From positions 2,825,501 to 2,889,500 of the forward strand of contig NZ_CP067420.1 of the NCBI RefSeq assembly GCF_016653635.2: a stretch of DNA of 64,000 nt. The letters are read 5' to 3'. Shown here piece by piece: positions 1-9,556 of this stretch (the stretch's first letter is position 1; every line of letters starts with the position of its first letter). The stretch is from Skermanella sp. TT6. Its GTDB lineage: Bacteria > Pseudomonadota > Alphaproteobacteria > Azospirillales > Azospirillaceae. A model generated the notes under the pieces. That model was given only the letters and a program-made list of their open reading frames with translations, did no database searches and had not been told where the DNA came from. Position numbers and translations under genes: made by a program.

Positions 1-112
1 CGGCGCTGGTCTGCCGGATCATGCCGGCGCGCAGCATGAGCCGGTGCGAGACGATCTGCGCCTCGTTGGGGTTTTCCTTCAGGGTGGGCAGGAAATAGGC
101 GGACAACCGCAT
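1..112 (-). CDS. proS: Prolyl-tRNA synthetase, N-terminal fragment (runs off the window)
   Basis: Read on the minus strand from an ATG at 112-110, the frame stays open to the window edge (37 codons). It starts [13 protein letters not shown] and continues with [15 protein letters not shown], the well-known N-terminus of bacterial prolyl-tRNA synthetase, a class II enzyme that charges tRNA-Pro in the cytoplasm. Only the start of the catalytic domain is present, so the class II motifs cannot be checked. A purine-rich GTGAGAAG lies just before the start. The gene is 149 bases downstream of the BMP gene on the same strand. Identification rests on a short but very characteristic stretch. Confidence 0.85.
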   Translation of the reverse strand, partial: MRLSAYFLPTLKENPNEAQIVSHRLMLRAGMIRQTSA

Positions 113-261
113 TCGACTTCTCACGGGGCTCGGGGACGACCGGCCCATGGCCAGTCCGATCGGAGCGGACTGTAGGGAATAGCGCCGGACAAGTCCATGG
201 CGGCAAGTCCATGCCGGGGGCGCGTCGCACGCCCCCGGCAGGCAGCGCTTACCTGGGCAGG

Positions 262-1353
262 TTACTTGGGCAGGGTGCCCTGGACGCCTTCCACGTAGTA
301 GGCCATCGACAGGATCTCCTGGTCGGTGGCGGTCTTGCCCTCGGCGATCACGACCTTGCCGGACTGGTCCTTGATCGGGCCGGTGAACGGATGCAGGGCA
401 CCCGACTTGATGTCCTCGATCGCCTTGTTCCCCAGCGCCTTCACGTCGTCCGGGACCGCGTCGTTGAACGGCGGCAGGAAGACCGTCCCGGTGGCGAGGC
501 CGCCCCAGTAGTCTTCCGACTTCCAGGTGCCGTCCAGGACGGCCTGGACCCGCTGCTGGTAGTAGGGATTCCAGTCGTCCACGATGGAGGTCAGGTGGGC
601 CTTCGGGCCGAACCGGCTCATGTCCGACGACTGGCCGAAGGCGTGGATGCCGCGGGCCTCGGCTTCCTGGATCGGGGCCGGGCTGTCGGTGTGCTGGGCC
701 AGGATATCGGCGCCCTGGTCGATCAGCGCCTTGGCGGCGGCCGCCTCCTTGCCCGGGTCGTACCAGCTGTTCACCCAGACCACCCGCACCTGCGCCTGGG
801 GATTGACGCTGCGCAGCGCCAGGGTGAAGGCGTTGATGCCGCTGACCACCTCGGGGATGGGGAAGGACCCGATATAGCCGATGATGTTGGACTTGGTCAT
901 CTTGCCGGCGAGCAGCCCGCAGACGGTACGGCCCTCGTAGAAACGGCCGGAGTAAGTGGCCACGTTGGCGGCGCGCTTGTACCCGGTCGCGTGCTCGAAC
1001 TTCACCTTGGGGAAACGCTGCGCGACCTTCAGCGTCGGGTTCATGAACCCGAACGACGTCGTGAAGATCAGGCCGGCGCCGCCGGCGGCCAGCTGGTTGA
1101 TCACCCGCTCGGTGTCGGGCCCCTCGGCCACGTTCTCCACATAGGTGGTCTCGATCCGGTCGCCGAAATGCTCGGCGATGTGCCGGCGGCCCACGTCGTG
1201 CTGATAGCTGTAGCCGTGGTCCGAAACCGGGCCGACATAGACGAAGCCGACCTTCAGCTTGTCGGCGGCAAGCGCGCGACCGACCGTCGGACCGACACTG
1301 AGGGCTGCGGCGGTCCCGGCCACCGAAAGACCGAACTGGCGTCTGTTGAGCAT
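262..1353 (-). CDS. BMP-family ABC transporter substrate-binding protein
   Basis: This 363-residue exported protein belongs to the basic-membrane-protein (BMP/PnrA-like) family, whose members bind nucleosides or related bases for ABC uptake. The N-terminus [13 protein letters not shown] has a twin-arginine-like pair followed by a hydrophobic stretch and an ALAAD cleavage region, which suggests Tat export. The mature part begins [17 protein letters not shown], typical of the family. A longer frame begins at 1425, but ATG at 1353 is chosen because GGAGGGAAC lies at the right distance upstream and the signal peptide starts there. No permease or ATPase gene is adjacent: proS is downstream, and a non-coding stretch and tag are upstream. 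The ligand cannot be read from the sequence. Confidence 0.85.
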   Translation of the reverse strand: MLNRRQFGLSVAGTAAALSVGPTVGRALAADKLKVGFVYVGPVSDHGYSYQHDVGRRHIAEHFGDRIETTYVENVAEGPDTERVINQLAAGGAGLIFTTSFGFMNPTLKVAQRFPKVKFEHATGYKRAANVATYSGRFYEGRTVCGLLAGKMTKSNIIGYIGSFPIPEVVSGINAFTLALRSVNPQAQVRVVWVNSWYDPGKEAAAAKALIDQGADILAQHTDSPAPIQEAEARGIHAFGQSSDMSRFGPKAHLTSIVDDWNPYYQQRVQAVLDGTWKSEDYWGGLATGTVFLPPFNDAVPDDVKALGNKAIEDIKSGALHPFTGPIKDQSGKVVIAEGKTATDQEILSMAYYVEGVQGTLPK

Positions 1354-1714
1354 GTTTCTTGTTCCCTCCGAGAGAGTTGGTTCAAGTGACGGGACAGGCG
1401 GCAAGCCGCCCACGGGCAGCCCCATGCAGGATGAAGGCCCGCGGGGATGGCTTGGAACCCTGGATTATTCTGAAAGACCTTGCGCATTTCGAGGCAGGTA
1501 TGCCGTTGCCCATGACGCGAGACGCCCTGCCCTGAAAGCCGCGTGTGACCGGATGCCTTTGTACCAATTCGACGGTATCGGCCACAACCGTTTTGCCCGT
1601 TCCGCACCGCATGCCCGGCCGAACCGCGACATGATCAGTACCGCGGCAAAGAGCCATGGATTGGGCAGAAAACAGGTGACGATGGCGCAAGCATGGCGTA
1701 AGGTTTCGCCCACA

Positions 1715-1750
1715 ATAAGAAAAGGGCCGCGCTGTCACCGCAGCGCGGCC
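1715..1750 (-). terminator. Rho-independent terminator, minus strand
   Basis: Ten-base arms (1725-1734 and 1741-1750, GGCCGCGCTG and its complement) pair perfectly around a six-base loop. In the minus direction they are followed by CTTTTCTTATT, a T-rich tail. It would end transcripts coming from tag or from the intergenic region just upstream. The next gene on this strand (BMP, start 1353) would then need its own promoter. Confidence 0.6.
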
Positions 1751-1942
1751 TGAAGTTAGGGAGGAATCGCCACCAGGCGTCGGTAAGAGGGATAAACCCT
1801 CTCAGCGATAAAAATTATTGTCCGAGGCACTGAGCAAGGCAAGCCACAAAATGGAGCTTGCCTTTTCTTTTGCTCATTTTCTTGCTCTTTTGCTTATCCA
1901 CTAAGCAACTGAGCGTGTTTCGCCCAACGGTTTGCCCAAATT
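1751..1942 (-). other. Structured AT-rich intergenic region, possible small RNA
   Basis: The 589 bases between the BMP gene and tag contain no convincing protein gene, but 1751-1942 is notably AT-rich and structured. AAGGCAAGC at 1836-1844 is complementary to 1856-1864, and AGAGGG at 1786-1791 pairs with 1797-1802. On the minus strand the region runs straight into the terminator at 1715-1750. A 20-codon frame (1877 to 1815, MSKRKGKLHF...) lies inside it but has no good ribosome binding site. A small RNA or a tag 3' UTR are both possible. The rest of the gap (1354-1714) shows nothing identifiable. Confidence 0.3.
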
Positions 1943-2512
1943 TTAAGCTCGATAGCCGGTAAACCCGCTCCGCTCCGCCCGAATCCAGGGGGGATCGAGC
2001 GATTCCAGGTGCCGATGCACCGGGCAGGCTGGATCATGGGCACCGGGCAGATAGCCGAGACTCATCAGGAACTCGTTCACGATCTCCCCGCCGGTGAAGC
2101 GGAACTGCGTCTTGAACAGCTTTACCCATCCCGCCTTGTCCAGCGGATGGTGGCCGTCCAGCCATCCGGCGAAACCGCCGTGGGAGGCACGGAGTGCCTG
2201 GACCCGGCGCGCGTTCTCGATCACGGCATCGATCTTCAGCCGGTTGCGGATGATGCCGGCGTCGCCCAGCAGCCGAGTCCGGTCTTCCTCGCCATAGGCG
2301 GCGATCCGGTCGATGTCGTAATTCTCGAAAGCGGCGGCGAAGGCCGCGCGCTTCTTCAGGATGGTCAGCCAGGAAAGTCCGGCCTGGTTGATCTCCAGGA
2401 CCAGCCGCTCGAACAGGACCCGCTCGTCTGCGGACGGAAACCCGTACTCGCCGTCATGGTAAGGCCCGTGCCACGGATGCCCGGGTGCTGCTTCGCAATA
2501 GGACAAGCCCAT
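1943..2512 (-). CDS. tag: DNA-3-methyladenine glycosylase I
   Basis: This 189-residue cytoplasmic base-excision enzyme removes 3-methyladenine from alkylated DNA. The zinc-site pattern of the Tag family is present: Cys6, His19 (in YHDGEYG), His159 and Cys163 (H-x3-C in GAHDPAC). Glu40 in LEINQAGLSW matches the base-recognising glutamate of the E. coli enzyme (LEGQQAGLSW). Length is normal for the family. The start at 2512 has GGAGG about a dozen bases upstream. It follows the DUF1467 gene by only 24 bases on the same strand, so it may be transcribed with the long upstream operon. Confidence 0.93.
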   Translation of the reverse strand: MGLSYCEAAPGHPWHGPYHDGEYGFPSADERVLFERLVLEINQAGLSWLTILKKRAAFAAAFENYDIDRIAAYGEEDRTRLLGDAGIIRNRLKIDAVIENARRVQALRASHGGFAGWLDGHHPLDKAGWVKLFKTQFRFTGGEIVNEFLMSLGYLPGAHDPACPVHRHLESLDPPWIRAERSGFTGYRA

Positions 2513-2536
2513 GGCGCGTCAGGACCTCCGCTGAGG

Positions 2537-2770
2537 TCACGTCCGGAACGAGATCAGCCCGGACGTGACGATGAAGTAGATGATCAGCCAGACGACCGCC
2601 GCGACTCCGGTGGTGACCAGGAACTTCAGGCCGATGCGGGGCTTGGCGGGAGCCCCTGCGGCCATGCCGGGCTCCGGCTCCTCCGGCGCGTGGGAGCCCC
2701 AGGGAAGCACGGCGAAGAGGACTGTCCACCAGACCACGAAATAGACGGCGATGCCGGTTACCCAACCCAT
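2537..2770 (-). CDS. DUF1467 family small membrane protein
   Basis: A 77-residue protein with two predicted membrane helices: residues about 3-24 (VTGIAVYFVVWWTVLFAVL) and about 48-70 (FLVTTGVAAVVWLIIYFIV). They are separated by a proline- and alanine-rich loop containing WGSHAPEEPEPG. This is the pattern of DUF1467, a family common in alphaproteobacteria with no established function. The start lies three bases after the stop of mce, so the two are translationally coupled. In related genomes this family is usually found between mce and proS. Confidence 0.85.
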   Translation of the reverse strand: MGWVTGIAVYFVVWWTVLFAVLPWGSHAPEEPEPGMAAGAPAKPRIGLKFLVTTGVAAVVWLIIYFIVTSGLISFRT

Positions 2771-2773
2771 CGA

Positions 2774-3178
2774 TCAGGCCTGTTCCAGTTCGACCAGGGT
2801 GCCCAGGAAGTCCTTGGGGTGGAGGAACAGGACCGGCTTGTCGTGGGCGCCGATCTTGGGCTCGCCGTCGCCCAGCACTCGGGCTCCGTCTGCCTTCAGC
2901 TTGTCGCGGGCCGCCAGGATGTCGGGCACCTCGTAGCAGACATGGTGGATTCCGCCCGATGGATTGCCGGCCAGGAACTTGGCGATCGGGCTGGCATCGC
3001 CCAGGGGATACAGCAGTTCGATCTTGGTGTTGGGCAGTTCGACGAACACCACCGTCACCCCGTGGGCCGGCTGGTCGACCGCAGCCGAGACGGTGGCGCC
3101 GAGCGTGTCGCGGTAAAGGGCCGTGGCCTTTTCCAGGTCGGGCACGACGATAGCCACGTGGTTGAGCTTGCCGATCAT
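2774..3178 (-). CDS. mce: Methylmalonyl-CoA epimerase
   Basis: A 134-residue protein of the vicinal-oxygen-chelate (glyoxalase) fold. It interconverts (2R)- and (2S)-methylmalonyl-CoA in propionyl-CoA breakdown. Two VOC repeats are visible, MIGKLNHVAIVVPDLEKA at the N-terminus and GGIHHVCYEVPDI mid-protein. Candidate metal ligands are His7, a His in GGIHHVC and the Glu in LVELEQ near the end. GGGGGAACC precedes the start. It sits between rnj and DUF1467 in one transcription unit. No methylmalonyl-CoA mutase is in the window. Confidence 0.92.
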   Translation of the reverse strand: MIGKLNHVAIVVPDLEKATALYRDTLGATVSAAVDQPAHGVTVVFVELPNTKIELLYPLGDASPIAKFLAGNPSGGIHHVCYEVPDILAARDKLKADGARVLGDGEPKIGAHDKPVLFLHPKDFLGTLVELEQA

Positions 3179-3248
3179 GGTTCCCCCTTGGTCTTTCTGA
3201 CTTGGTCCATCGATGGCGGTGCCGGGTCGGGCGGCCCGCCGCCCATCC

Positions 3249-4955
3249 CTATAGCCGAACCAGGTGGACTTCGGTGAGCGGCTTTTTGCCCTGGCTCGCG
3301 TTGAGGCTCCGGCGGACCGCGATGCGGGTCGCCTGGCGCACGGCCTCGTCGTCCAGCCGGGCCTGACGGGAGAGCTCTTCGACGGCCTTTCGCACCGCGA
3401 CTCCGACTTCCGTCAGGATCTCCGCGGCTTCCGGTCCCTCGAGCAGGCCCATGACGGCGACCTGCGGCTGGGTGGCCAGCTCGCCTTCGGAGTCCATGAC
3501 CAGGGTGGCGACCGCGGCACCGTTGTACATCATGCGGTGCCGGCCCCGCATGACCCCGGCGTCCAGCGGCACGATCCGCTTGCCGTCCAGGGCCAGCCGC
3601 CCATGCTGGACCTGCCCGACCACTTCGGCCGGGCCGGGCGCCAGCCGGATGATCGAGCCGTTCTCCGGAATGATCGTGTCGGGCACCTGACAGGCGCGCG
3701 CCAGCCGGGCATGTTCTGTCTGGTGGCGGATCTCGCCATGGATCGGGACCGCCAGCTTCGGGCGCACCCACTGGTACAGGCGGACCAGTTCGTCCTGGGC
3801 GGGATGGCCGGACACATGGACGAACTCGGTGTCGGCGGTGATGACCTCCACCCCCTGCCCGACCAGCATGTTCTGCACCCGGCCGATCGCCCGCTCGTTC
3901 CCGGGGATCTCGCGCGACGAGAAGATGACGGCATCGCCGCGTTCGAGCACGATCTCCGGATGATCGTCCGCGGCGATACGGGAAAGGGCGGACCGGGGCT
4001 CGCCCTGGCTTCCGGTACAGACCAGCACGGTCTTCTCGCGCGGCAGGAAGCCGGCATCGCGCTCGCTGAGGAAAGGCGGCACGTCCTTCAGGTAGCCGTT
4101 GGCCCGGGCCGCCTCGTTGATGCGCCACAGGGAACGCCCGACCAGCGCGACGTTCCGGTCGCTCGCCGCGGCCGCCGCCGCGATGCTCTCCAGCCGTGCG
4201 ACGTTGGTCGCGAAGCAGCTGATCGCGATGCGGTTCTTGAGCCGGCCGAACAGCTTGATCAGGCTGTCGCGCACCGCCGCTTCCGAACCGGAGGTTCCCG
4301 GAACCATGGCATTGGTGCTGTCGCACACCATCGCCAGCACGCCCTCGCCGCCCAGGCGCATCAGGGCCGCCTCGTCGGTCGGGGCGCCGACGACGGGGTC
4401 GGGATCCAGCTTCCAGTCACCGGTATGCAGCACGGCGCCGAGCGGCGTGCGCAGCACGAGGGCGTTGGGCTCGGGCACGGAATGGGTGACGGTGATCAGC
4501 TCGACCTCGAACGGCCCGGCGGAGAACCGTCCCGAGAGCGGCACCTCGACGATCTCCACCTTGCCGGCAAGGTTCCGCTCCAGCAGCTTGGCCCGCAGCA
4601 CCGACGCGGTGAAGGGGGTCGCATAGACGGGGCAGCGGAGCTCCGGCCACAGGTACTGGACCGCCCCCAGGTGATCCTCGTGGGCGTGGGTCAGGACGAT
4701 GCCGACGAGGTCGTCCCGGCGGTCCCGGATGAAGGTCGGGTCGGGCATGATCACGTCGACGCCCGGCATCGTCTCGTCGCCGAACGAGATCCCCAGATCC
4801 ACCATCAGCCATTTCCCGGCATGACCGTACAGATTGAGGTTCATGCCGATCTCGCCGGACCCGCCCAGCGGCAGGAAGTAGATCGCGTCCGATCCGGGCC
4901 AATCGGGATCGAGGGGGCTGGACCCGATGGATCGGGGATCTGGGGATGATGTCAT
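3249..4955 (-). CDS. rnj: Ribonuclease J
   Basis: A 568-residue metallo-beta-lactamase/beta-CASP nuclease that processes and degrades RNA by 5' exonuclease and endonuclease action. The metal-binding HxHxDH signature is His90-Ala-His92-Glu-Asp94-His95 within LTHAHEDHLG. Further family motifs include DSTNAMVPG and HVSGHPAQDEL, and a C-terminal dimerisation domain is present. Length matches the family. Its start overlaps the coaX stop (ATGA), indicating coupled translation. Alphaproteobacteria commonly carry RNase J together with RNase E. Confidence 0.93.
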   Translation of the reverse strand: MTSSPDPRSIGSSPLDPDWPGSDAIYFLPLGGSGEIGMNLNLYGHAGKWLMVDLGISFGDETMPGVDVIMPDPTFIRDRRDDLVGIVLTHAHEDHLGAVQYLWPELRCPVYATPFTASVLRAKLLERNLAGKVEIVEVPLSGRFSAGPFEVELITVTHSVPEPNALVLRTPLGAVLHTGDWKLDPDPVVGAPTDEAALMRLGGEGVLAMVCDSTNAMVPGTSGSEAAVRDSLIKLFGRLKNRIAISCFATNVARLESIAAAAAASDRNVALVGRSLWRINEAARANGYLKDVPPFLSERDAGFLPREKTVLVCTGSQGEPRSALSRIAADDHPEIVLERGDAVIFSSREIPGNERAIGRVQNMLVGQGVEVITADTEFVHVSGHPAQDELVRLYQWVRPKLAVPIHGEIRHQTEHARLARACQVPDTIIPENGSIIRLAPGPAEVVGQVQHGRLALDGKRIVPLDAGVMRGRHRMMYNGAAVATLVMDSEGELATQPQVAVMGLLEGPEAAEILTEVGVAVRKAVEELSRQARLDDEAVRQATRIAVRRSLNASQGKKPLTEVHLVRL

Positions 4956-5737
4956 GAAGCCATGTTGCGTTGGTGGACCAGCAGGAGACCGCGCAGGGTC
5001 AATTCATTGTCGATGTGATGGATCATCGAGGTAGCTTCCGCGAACTGCGTGCCCAGCCCCCCCGTGACGATCACGGTCACCGGCGGATCGCCGGTCGGCG
5101 ACAGCTCGGCCTGGATACGGGTCAGCAGCCCCTCGATCATGCTGAGATAGCCCCAGAACATGCCGGACTGCATCGCCCCGACCGTGCCCTTGCCGATCAC
5201 CGTCGGCGGACGCACGATATCGACCTTGGGAAGCTGGGCCGCGACCCGGTGAAGCGCATCGAGCGCAAGGCTGGGTCCCGGCGCGATGACGCCGCCGCAG
5301 AATCCGCCCTCCGCGTCCACGATGTCGAAGGTGGTCCCGGTTCCGATATCGACCACGACCAGGGGAGCGGGATATGTCGCGACCGCCGCGATGGCGTTGA
5401 GCAGCCGGTCGGCTCCCGCCTCGCGCGGGTTGTCGATCCGGATCTCTATGCCCAGGCGCACTCCCGGCTCGCCGATCCGCATGGGCTCGACGCCGAAATG
5501 GTCGCGGCACAGCCGCTGCAGGTTGAAGGTCGCGGCGGGGACGACGCTGCCGAGGATCGCGGCGTCCACGTCCTCGCGTTTCAGGCCTTTCATCGCCATG
5601 AGGCTGGTCAGCCACACCGCGTACTCGTCGGCAGTGCGCCTGCTGTCGGTCGCGATCCGCCACTGCCCCTGCTTGCGATCGCCGTCGAAAATGGCGAACA
5701 CCACGTTCGTGTTGCCGGCATCGATCGCAAGCAGCAT
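4952..5737 (-). CDS. coaX: Type III pantothenate kinase
   Basis: A 261-residue enzyme that phosphorylates pantothenate, the first step of coenzyme A synthesis. The N-terminal MLLAIDAGNTNVVFAIFDG carries the DxGNT phosphate-binding motif of the ASKHA fold. GADRLLNAIAA and VVDIGTGTTFDIVD are the other family motifs, the latter part of the active site. ATG at 5737 is chosen over an upstream in-frame start at 5788 because GGAGGGACC lies directly before it and family members begin at MLL. The start is one base after the birA stop, and the 3' end overlaps rnj. Confidence 0.94.
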   Translation of the reverse strand: MLLAIDAGNTNVVFAIFDGDRKQGQWRIATDSRRTADEYAVWLTSLMAMKGLKREDVDAAILGSVVPAATFNLQRLCRDHFGVEPMRIGEPGVRLGIEIRIDNPREAGADRLLNAIAAVATYPAPLVVVDIGTGTTFDIVDAEGGFCGGVIAPGPSLALDALHRVAAQLPKVDIVRPPTVIGKGTVGAMQSGMFWGYLSMIEGLLTRIQAELSPTGDPPVTVIVTGGLGTQFAEATSMIHHIDNELTLRGLLLVHQRNMAS

Positions 5738-5738
5738 G

Positions 5739-6548
5739 TCAGGTCCCTCCGCCTGAACCGGGCGAAGAAAGCCCCGGGAAAAACACATCCCCGGCCGTGA
5801 TCCGGCGGCGCTCCCCGCCGTCCAGGTCGAGCAGCAGGGCGCCGTCCGCGTCGAGATCCGCGAATACCCCGTTCAGCGTGCGGTCCGCCAGCCTGACGGT
5901 GATCGGACCGCCGATCCCGCGGGCGAGCTGAAGCCAGCCTTCCCGGATCGGCCCGAAGCCTTCGGCCTTCCACGCGTCGTACCAAGTGGAAAAAGACTGG
6001 GCGAAACGCACCAGGACCGGCCCGGGCTCGTCGAGCCGGCTGCCCTCGTTGCGGAGGGAGGTCGCGGGAAACTCGGACTCGGGCGGGTAATGCTGGACAT
6101 TGATGCCGACGCCCACGACCAGCCAGTCGATGTCCCCGGCCTCGTCCGTTTCGGATTCGAGCAGGATGCCCGCAGCCTTCCGGTCGTCCAGAAGAAGGTC
6201 GTTCGGCCATTTGCACTGGCAGACGGCTTCGGGGAGCAGCGGCTGGAGCGCGTCGGCCAGCGCACCGGCCGTCACGAACGACAGCTGGGCCGCGGAGGCC
6301 GGCCGGCAGCCCGGACGGAGGATCAGGCTGACATAAAGGTTGCCCTCCGGGGAGTCCCAGGCCCTGCCCCGGCGCCCCCGGCCCTCGGTCTGCCGAAGAG
6401 CCCAGACGAGGGTGCCGTGGACGGCACCCTCGTCGCGGGCCAGCCGCTTGGCCTCGTCATTGGTGCTCCCCAGGCTGTCGTAGGCTACGAGGGTGTAGGC
6501 CGACGGCAGCCCGGGCAGGACCCGGTTCCCTGGAACCGGCCCGCTCAT
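5739..6548 (-). CDS. birA: Biotin--[acetyl-CoA carboxylase] ligase
   Basis: A 269-residue monofunctional (class I) biotin protein ligase. It makes biotinyl-AMP and transfers biotin to a lysine of the carboxylase carrier protein. The nucleotide loop [17 protein letters not shown] (about residues 55-71) and the KWPNDLLL motif are intact, followed by a small C-terminal domain. There is no N-terminal DNA-binding domain as in E. coli BirA, so it is not expected to act as a repressor. The start forms an ATGA overlap with the nuoN stop. The gene order nuoN-birA-coaX-rnj is conserved in many alphaproteobacteria. Confidence 0.93.
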   Translation of the reverse strand: MSGPVPGNRVLPGLPSAYTLVAYDSLGSTNDEAKRLARDEGAVHGTLVWALRQTEGRGRRGRAWDSPEGNLYVSLILRPGCRPASAAQLSFVTAGALADALQPLLPEAVCQCKWPNDLLLDDRKAAGILLESETDEAGDIDWLVVGVGINVQHYPPESEFPATSLRNEGSRLDEPGPVLVRFAQSFSTWYDAWKAEGFGPIREGWLQLARGIGGPITVRLADRTLNGVFADLDADGALLLDLDGGERRRITAGDVFFPGLSSPGSGGGT

Positions 6549-8002
6549 CCAGCGAAGAGCGAGGCCGCGGCTGCGGCTGCGCCGTCGAGCAAGGGAGCCG
6601 GGAAGAAGAAGAACAGCAGCGTGAACAGGCTCGTCCCGGCGATCACCAGGGTCATCTCGCTGCTGATATTCCGGTCGAGCGGCTCGACCGGTTCGTCGAA
6701 ATACATGACCTTGATGATCCGCAGGTAATAGAAGGCACCCACCACGCTGGCCAGCACGCCGAGCACCGCCAGGGAATAGAGGTGCGCCTGGATGGCCGCC
6801 TGGAAGACGAACAGCTTGGCGAAGAAACCCGCCGCCGGCGGAATGCCGGCCATGGAGAACATGAAGATCAGCATGGCCAGGGCCAGCATGGGGTGAGTCT
6901 TCGACAGGCCCGCCAGATCGGTGATCTCCTCGACCATCCGGCCGTTCTGGCGCATGCACAGGATGACGCCGAAGGTGCCGATGTTCATGAAGATGTAGAT
7001 CGCCATGTAGAACATCACGCCGCGGACGCCCAGTTCCGTCCCGGCGGCAAGGCCGACCAGGGCGAACCCGATATGGCCGATCGAGCTGTAGGCCATCAGG
7101 CGCTTGATGTTGGTCTGGCCGATCGCGGCGAACGATCCCAGCACCATGGAGGCCAGCGCGGTGAAATAGATGATCTGGCGCCATTGGTCGACCATCGCGC
7201 CGAACGGCTCGATCAGCAGGCGGACGAACAGGGCGATGGCGGCGACCTTGGGAGCGACGGCGAAGAAGGCCGTCACCGGGGTCGGCGCCCCCTCATACAC
7301 GTCCGGCGTCCACATGTGGAACGGCACCGCCGAGATCTTGAAGGCGAGGCCAGCGGCCACGAAGGTCAGCCCGACGATCAGGCCGATCGAGGCATGCCCG
7401 GTCTGCTGGGCTTGGGTCGCGAAGAGCTGGGCCAGGGTGGTGAAGTTGGTCGTGCCGGCGAAGCCGTAGACCAGCGAGGCACCGTACAGCAGCATGCCCG
7501 ACGACAGCGCGCCGAGCACGAAGTACTTCAGCCCCGCCTCGCTCGACTTGGCGAAATCGCGTCGGAAAGCCGCGATGACATAGAGCGCCAAGCTCTGCAG
7601 CTCGAGGCCGACATAGAGCGAGATGAGGTCGTTGGCCGACACCATCATCAGCATGCCGACCGTGGCGAGCAGCATCAGCACCGGGAACTCGATCCGCTTC
7701 ATCTGCTCGCGCTCGATATAGTTGATCGAGACGAGCACGGACAGGGTGGAGCCGATCAGCACCAGCACCTTCATGAAGCCGCCGAAGCTGTCCATGATGA
7801 AGAGGTTGCTGAAGGTGATCTCACGGGTGCCCGGGCCGGAAAGCACCATCACCGCGGCGACCAGCAGGACGCCGACGGTCAGGTAGCAGATCAGCCGAGT
7901 GCTGCCGTCGCCCCGGAAGACGCCCAGCATCAGCAGGGCCATGGCCGAAACGGCCATGAAGATCTCCGGCAGGGCCGGCATCAGATCGGGAAATTCGGTC
8001 AT
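6545..8002 (-). CDS. nuoN: NADH-quinone oxidoreductase subunit N
   Basis: A 485-residue antiporter-like membrane subunit of complex I with about 14 hydrophobic helices, one of three homologous proton-pumping subunits. Conserved family segments are visible, including [36 protein letters not shown] and [20 protein letters not shown], with the expected membrane lysines. It is the last nuo gene, starts 18 bases after nuoM, and overlaps birA by four bases, so complex I and biotin/CoA genes share a transcript. Confidence 0.96.
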   Translation of the reverse strand: MTEFPDLMPALPEIFMAVSAMALLMLGVFRGDGSTRLICYLTVGVLLVAAVMVLSGPGTREITFSNLFIMDSFGGFMKVLVLIGSTLSVLVSINYIEREQMKRIEFPVLMLLATVGMLMMVSANDLISLYVGLELQSLALYVIAAFRRDFAKSSEAGLKYFVLGALSSGMLLYGASLVYGFAGTTNFTTLAQLFATQAQQTGHASIGLIVGLTFVAAGLAFKISAVPFHMWTPDVYEGAPTPVTAFFAVAPKVAAIALFVRLLIEPFGAMVDQWRQIIYFTALASMVLGSFAAIGQTNIKRLMAYSSIGHIGFALVGLAAGTELGVRGVMFYMAIYIFMNIGTFGVILCMRQNGRMVEEITDLAGLSKTHPMLALAMLIFMFSMAGIPPAAGFFAKLFVFQAAIQAHLYSLAVLGVLASVVGAFYYLRIIKVMYFDEPVEPLDRNISSEMTLVIAGTSLFTLLFFFFPAPLLDGAAAAAASLFAG

Positions 8003-8020
8003 TTTGCTTGTTCCCCCGCC

Positions 8021-9535
8021 TTATCGTACCGCGACGGCGGTACCGGCACCGTCGGCCAGAGCGGTTTGGTAGTTCGTGATCAGCGCCTCGACCGACACCG
8101 ACATGACGTTCAGGAAGCTGGAGGGATAGATCCCCATCCACAGCACCAGCACGACCAGGGGCACGAAGATGGCGATCTCACGCGGATTGAGGTCCAGCAT
8201 GCCCTTCACGTCGTCACGGGTGATCTTGCCGAAAATGATGCGGCGGTAGAGCCACAGCATGTAGGCGGCTCCGAGGATGATGCCGATGGTCGCCAGGAAC
8301 GCCACCCAGGTGTTGTCCTGGAACGCGCCGATGAGGATGAGGAACTCGCCGACGAAGCCGCTGGTGCCGGGCAGGCCGACCGACGCCAGCATCATGATCA
8401 TGAAGACCACGGCGTATTTCGGCATGTTGTGGACCAGCCCGCCGTAGCGCGCGATCTCGCGGGTGTGCAGCCGGTCGTAGACCACGCCGACGCAGAGGAA
8501 CAGCGCGCCGGACACGATGCCGTGGCTGAGCATCTGGAACAGCGAGCCTTCCACGCCCTGCTGGGTCATGGTGAACATGCCGATCGTGACGAAGCCCATG
8601 TGGGCGATCGACGAATAGGCGATCAGCTTCTTCATGTCCTCCTGCGCCAGCGCGACCAGGGAGGTGTAGATGATCGCCACCACGCTGAGGGTATAGATCA
8701 GCGGGGTGAAGTACTCGGTCGCCTCGGGCAGGATGGGGATCGAGAAGCGCAGGAAGCCGTAGCCGCCCATCTTCAGCAGCACGCCGGCCAGGATGACGGA
8801 ACCGGCGGTCGGCGCCTCCACGTGGGCGTCCGGCAGCCAGGTGTGGACCGGCCACATCGGCACCTTCACCGCGAAGGAGGCGAACAGCGCCAGCCACAGC
8901 CAGATCTGCATGCTGCGCGGGAAGTCGGTCTGCATCAGCGTCGGCAGGTCGGTCGTGCCGGCCACGAAATACATGGCCAGGATCGCCAGCAGCATCAGCA
9001 CCGAGCCGAGCAGCGTGTAGAGGAAGAACTTGAACGCCGCGTAGACGCGCCGGGCGCCGCCCCAGACCCCGATGATCAGGAACATCGGGATCAGCACGCC
9101 TTCGAAGAACATGTAGAAGAGGACGAAATCCAGCGCGCAGAACATGCCGACCATCAGGGTCTCGAGGACCAGGAAGGCGATCATGTATTCCTTGACGCGG
9201 GTCTTCACCGACTCCCAACTCGACAGGATGCAGAGCGGCGTCAGGAAGGTGGAGAGCAGGACGAACAGCACGGAAATGCCGTCCACGCCCATGTGGTAGT
9301 AGACGTTGAACGCCGGGATCCACTCGACCCGTTCCACCATCTGGAACGCGGCGGAGGAACTGTCGAAGTTCAACCAGATGAACACCGAAAGCACGAAGGT
9401 GATCAGCGAGGTCCACAACGCCACGTTACGGGCGTTGCGTGCCACAACATCGGGTTCACCGCGGATCAGCAGGATGAACGCGGCACCGACGAGCGGCAGG
9501 AATGTCGTCAGCGACAGGATGGGCCAGCCAGCCAT
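8021..9535 (-). CDS. nuoM: NADH-quinone oxidoreductase subunit M
   Basis: A 504-residue antiporter-like inner-membrane subunit of complex I. It shows the family hallmark glutamate in [15 protein letters not shown], the [20 protein letters not shown] segment and the [20 protein letters not shown] block containing channel lysines. Length is normal. It lies 21 bases after nuoL and 18 bases before nuoN. Confidence 0.96.
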   Translation of the reverse strand: MAGWPILSLTTFLPLVGAAFILLIRGEPDVVARNARNVALWTSLITFVLSVFIWLNFDSSSAAFQMVERVEWIPAFNVYYHMGVDGISVLFVLLSTFLTPLCILSSWESVKTRVKEYMIAFLVLETLMVGMFCALDFVLFYMFFEGVLIPMFLIIGVWGGARRVYAAFKFFLYTLLGSVLMLLAILAMYFVAGTTDLPTLMQTDFPRSMQIWLWLALFASFAVKVPMWPVHTWLPDAHVEAPTAGSVILAGVLLKMGGYGFLRFSIPILPEATEYFTPLIYTLSVVAIIYTSLVALAQEDMKKLIAYSSIAHMGFVTIGMFTMTQQGVEGSLFQMLSHGIVSGALFLCVGVVYDRLHTREIARYGGLVHNMPKYAVVFMIMMLASVGLPGTSGFVGEFLILIGAFQDNTWVAFLATIGIILGAAYMLWLYRRIIFGKITRDDVKGMLDLNPREIAIFVPLVVLVLWMGIYPSSFLNVMSVSVEALITNYQTALADGAGTAVAVR

Positions 9536-9556
9536 GATCAGTCTTGCCTCGCCGTA

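Noticed and set aside
1259-1753. A 164-codon plus-strand frame over the BMP start and the intergenic terminator
   Set aside because: It crosses the BMP signal-peptide coding region and a terminator hairpin, and its composition is that of a shadow frame.
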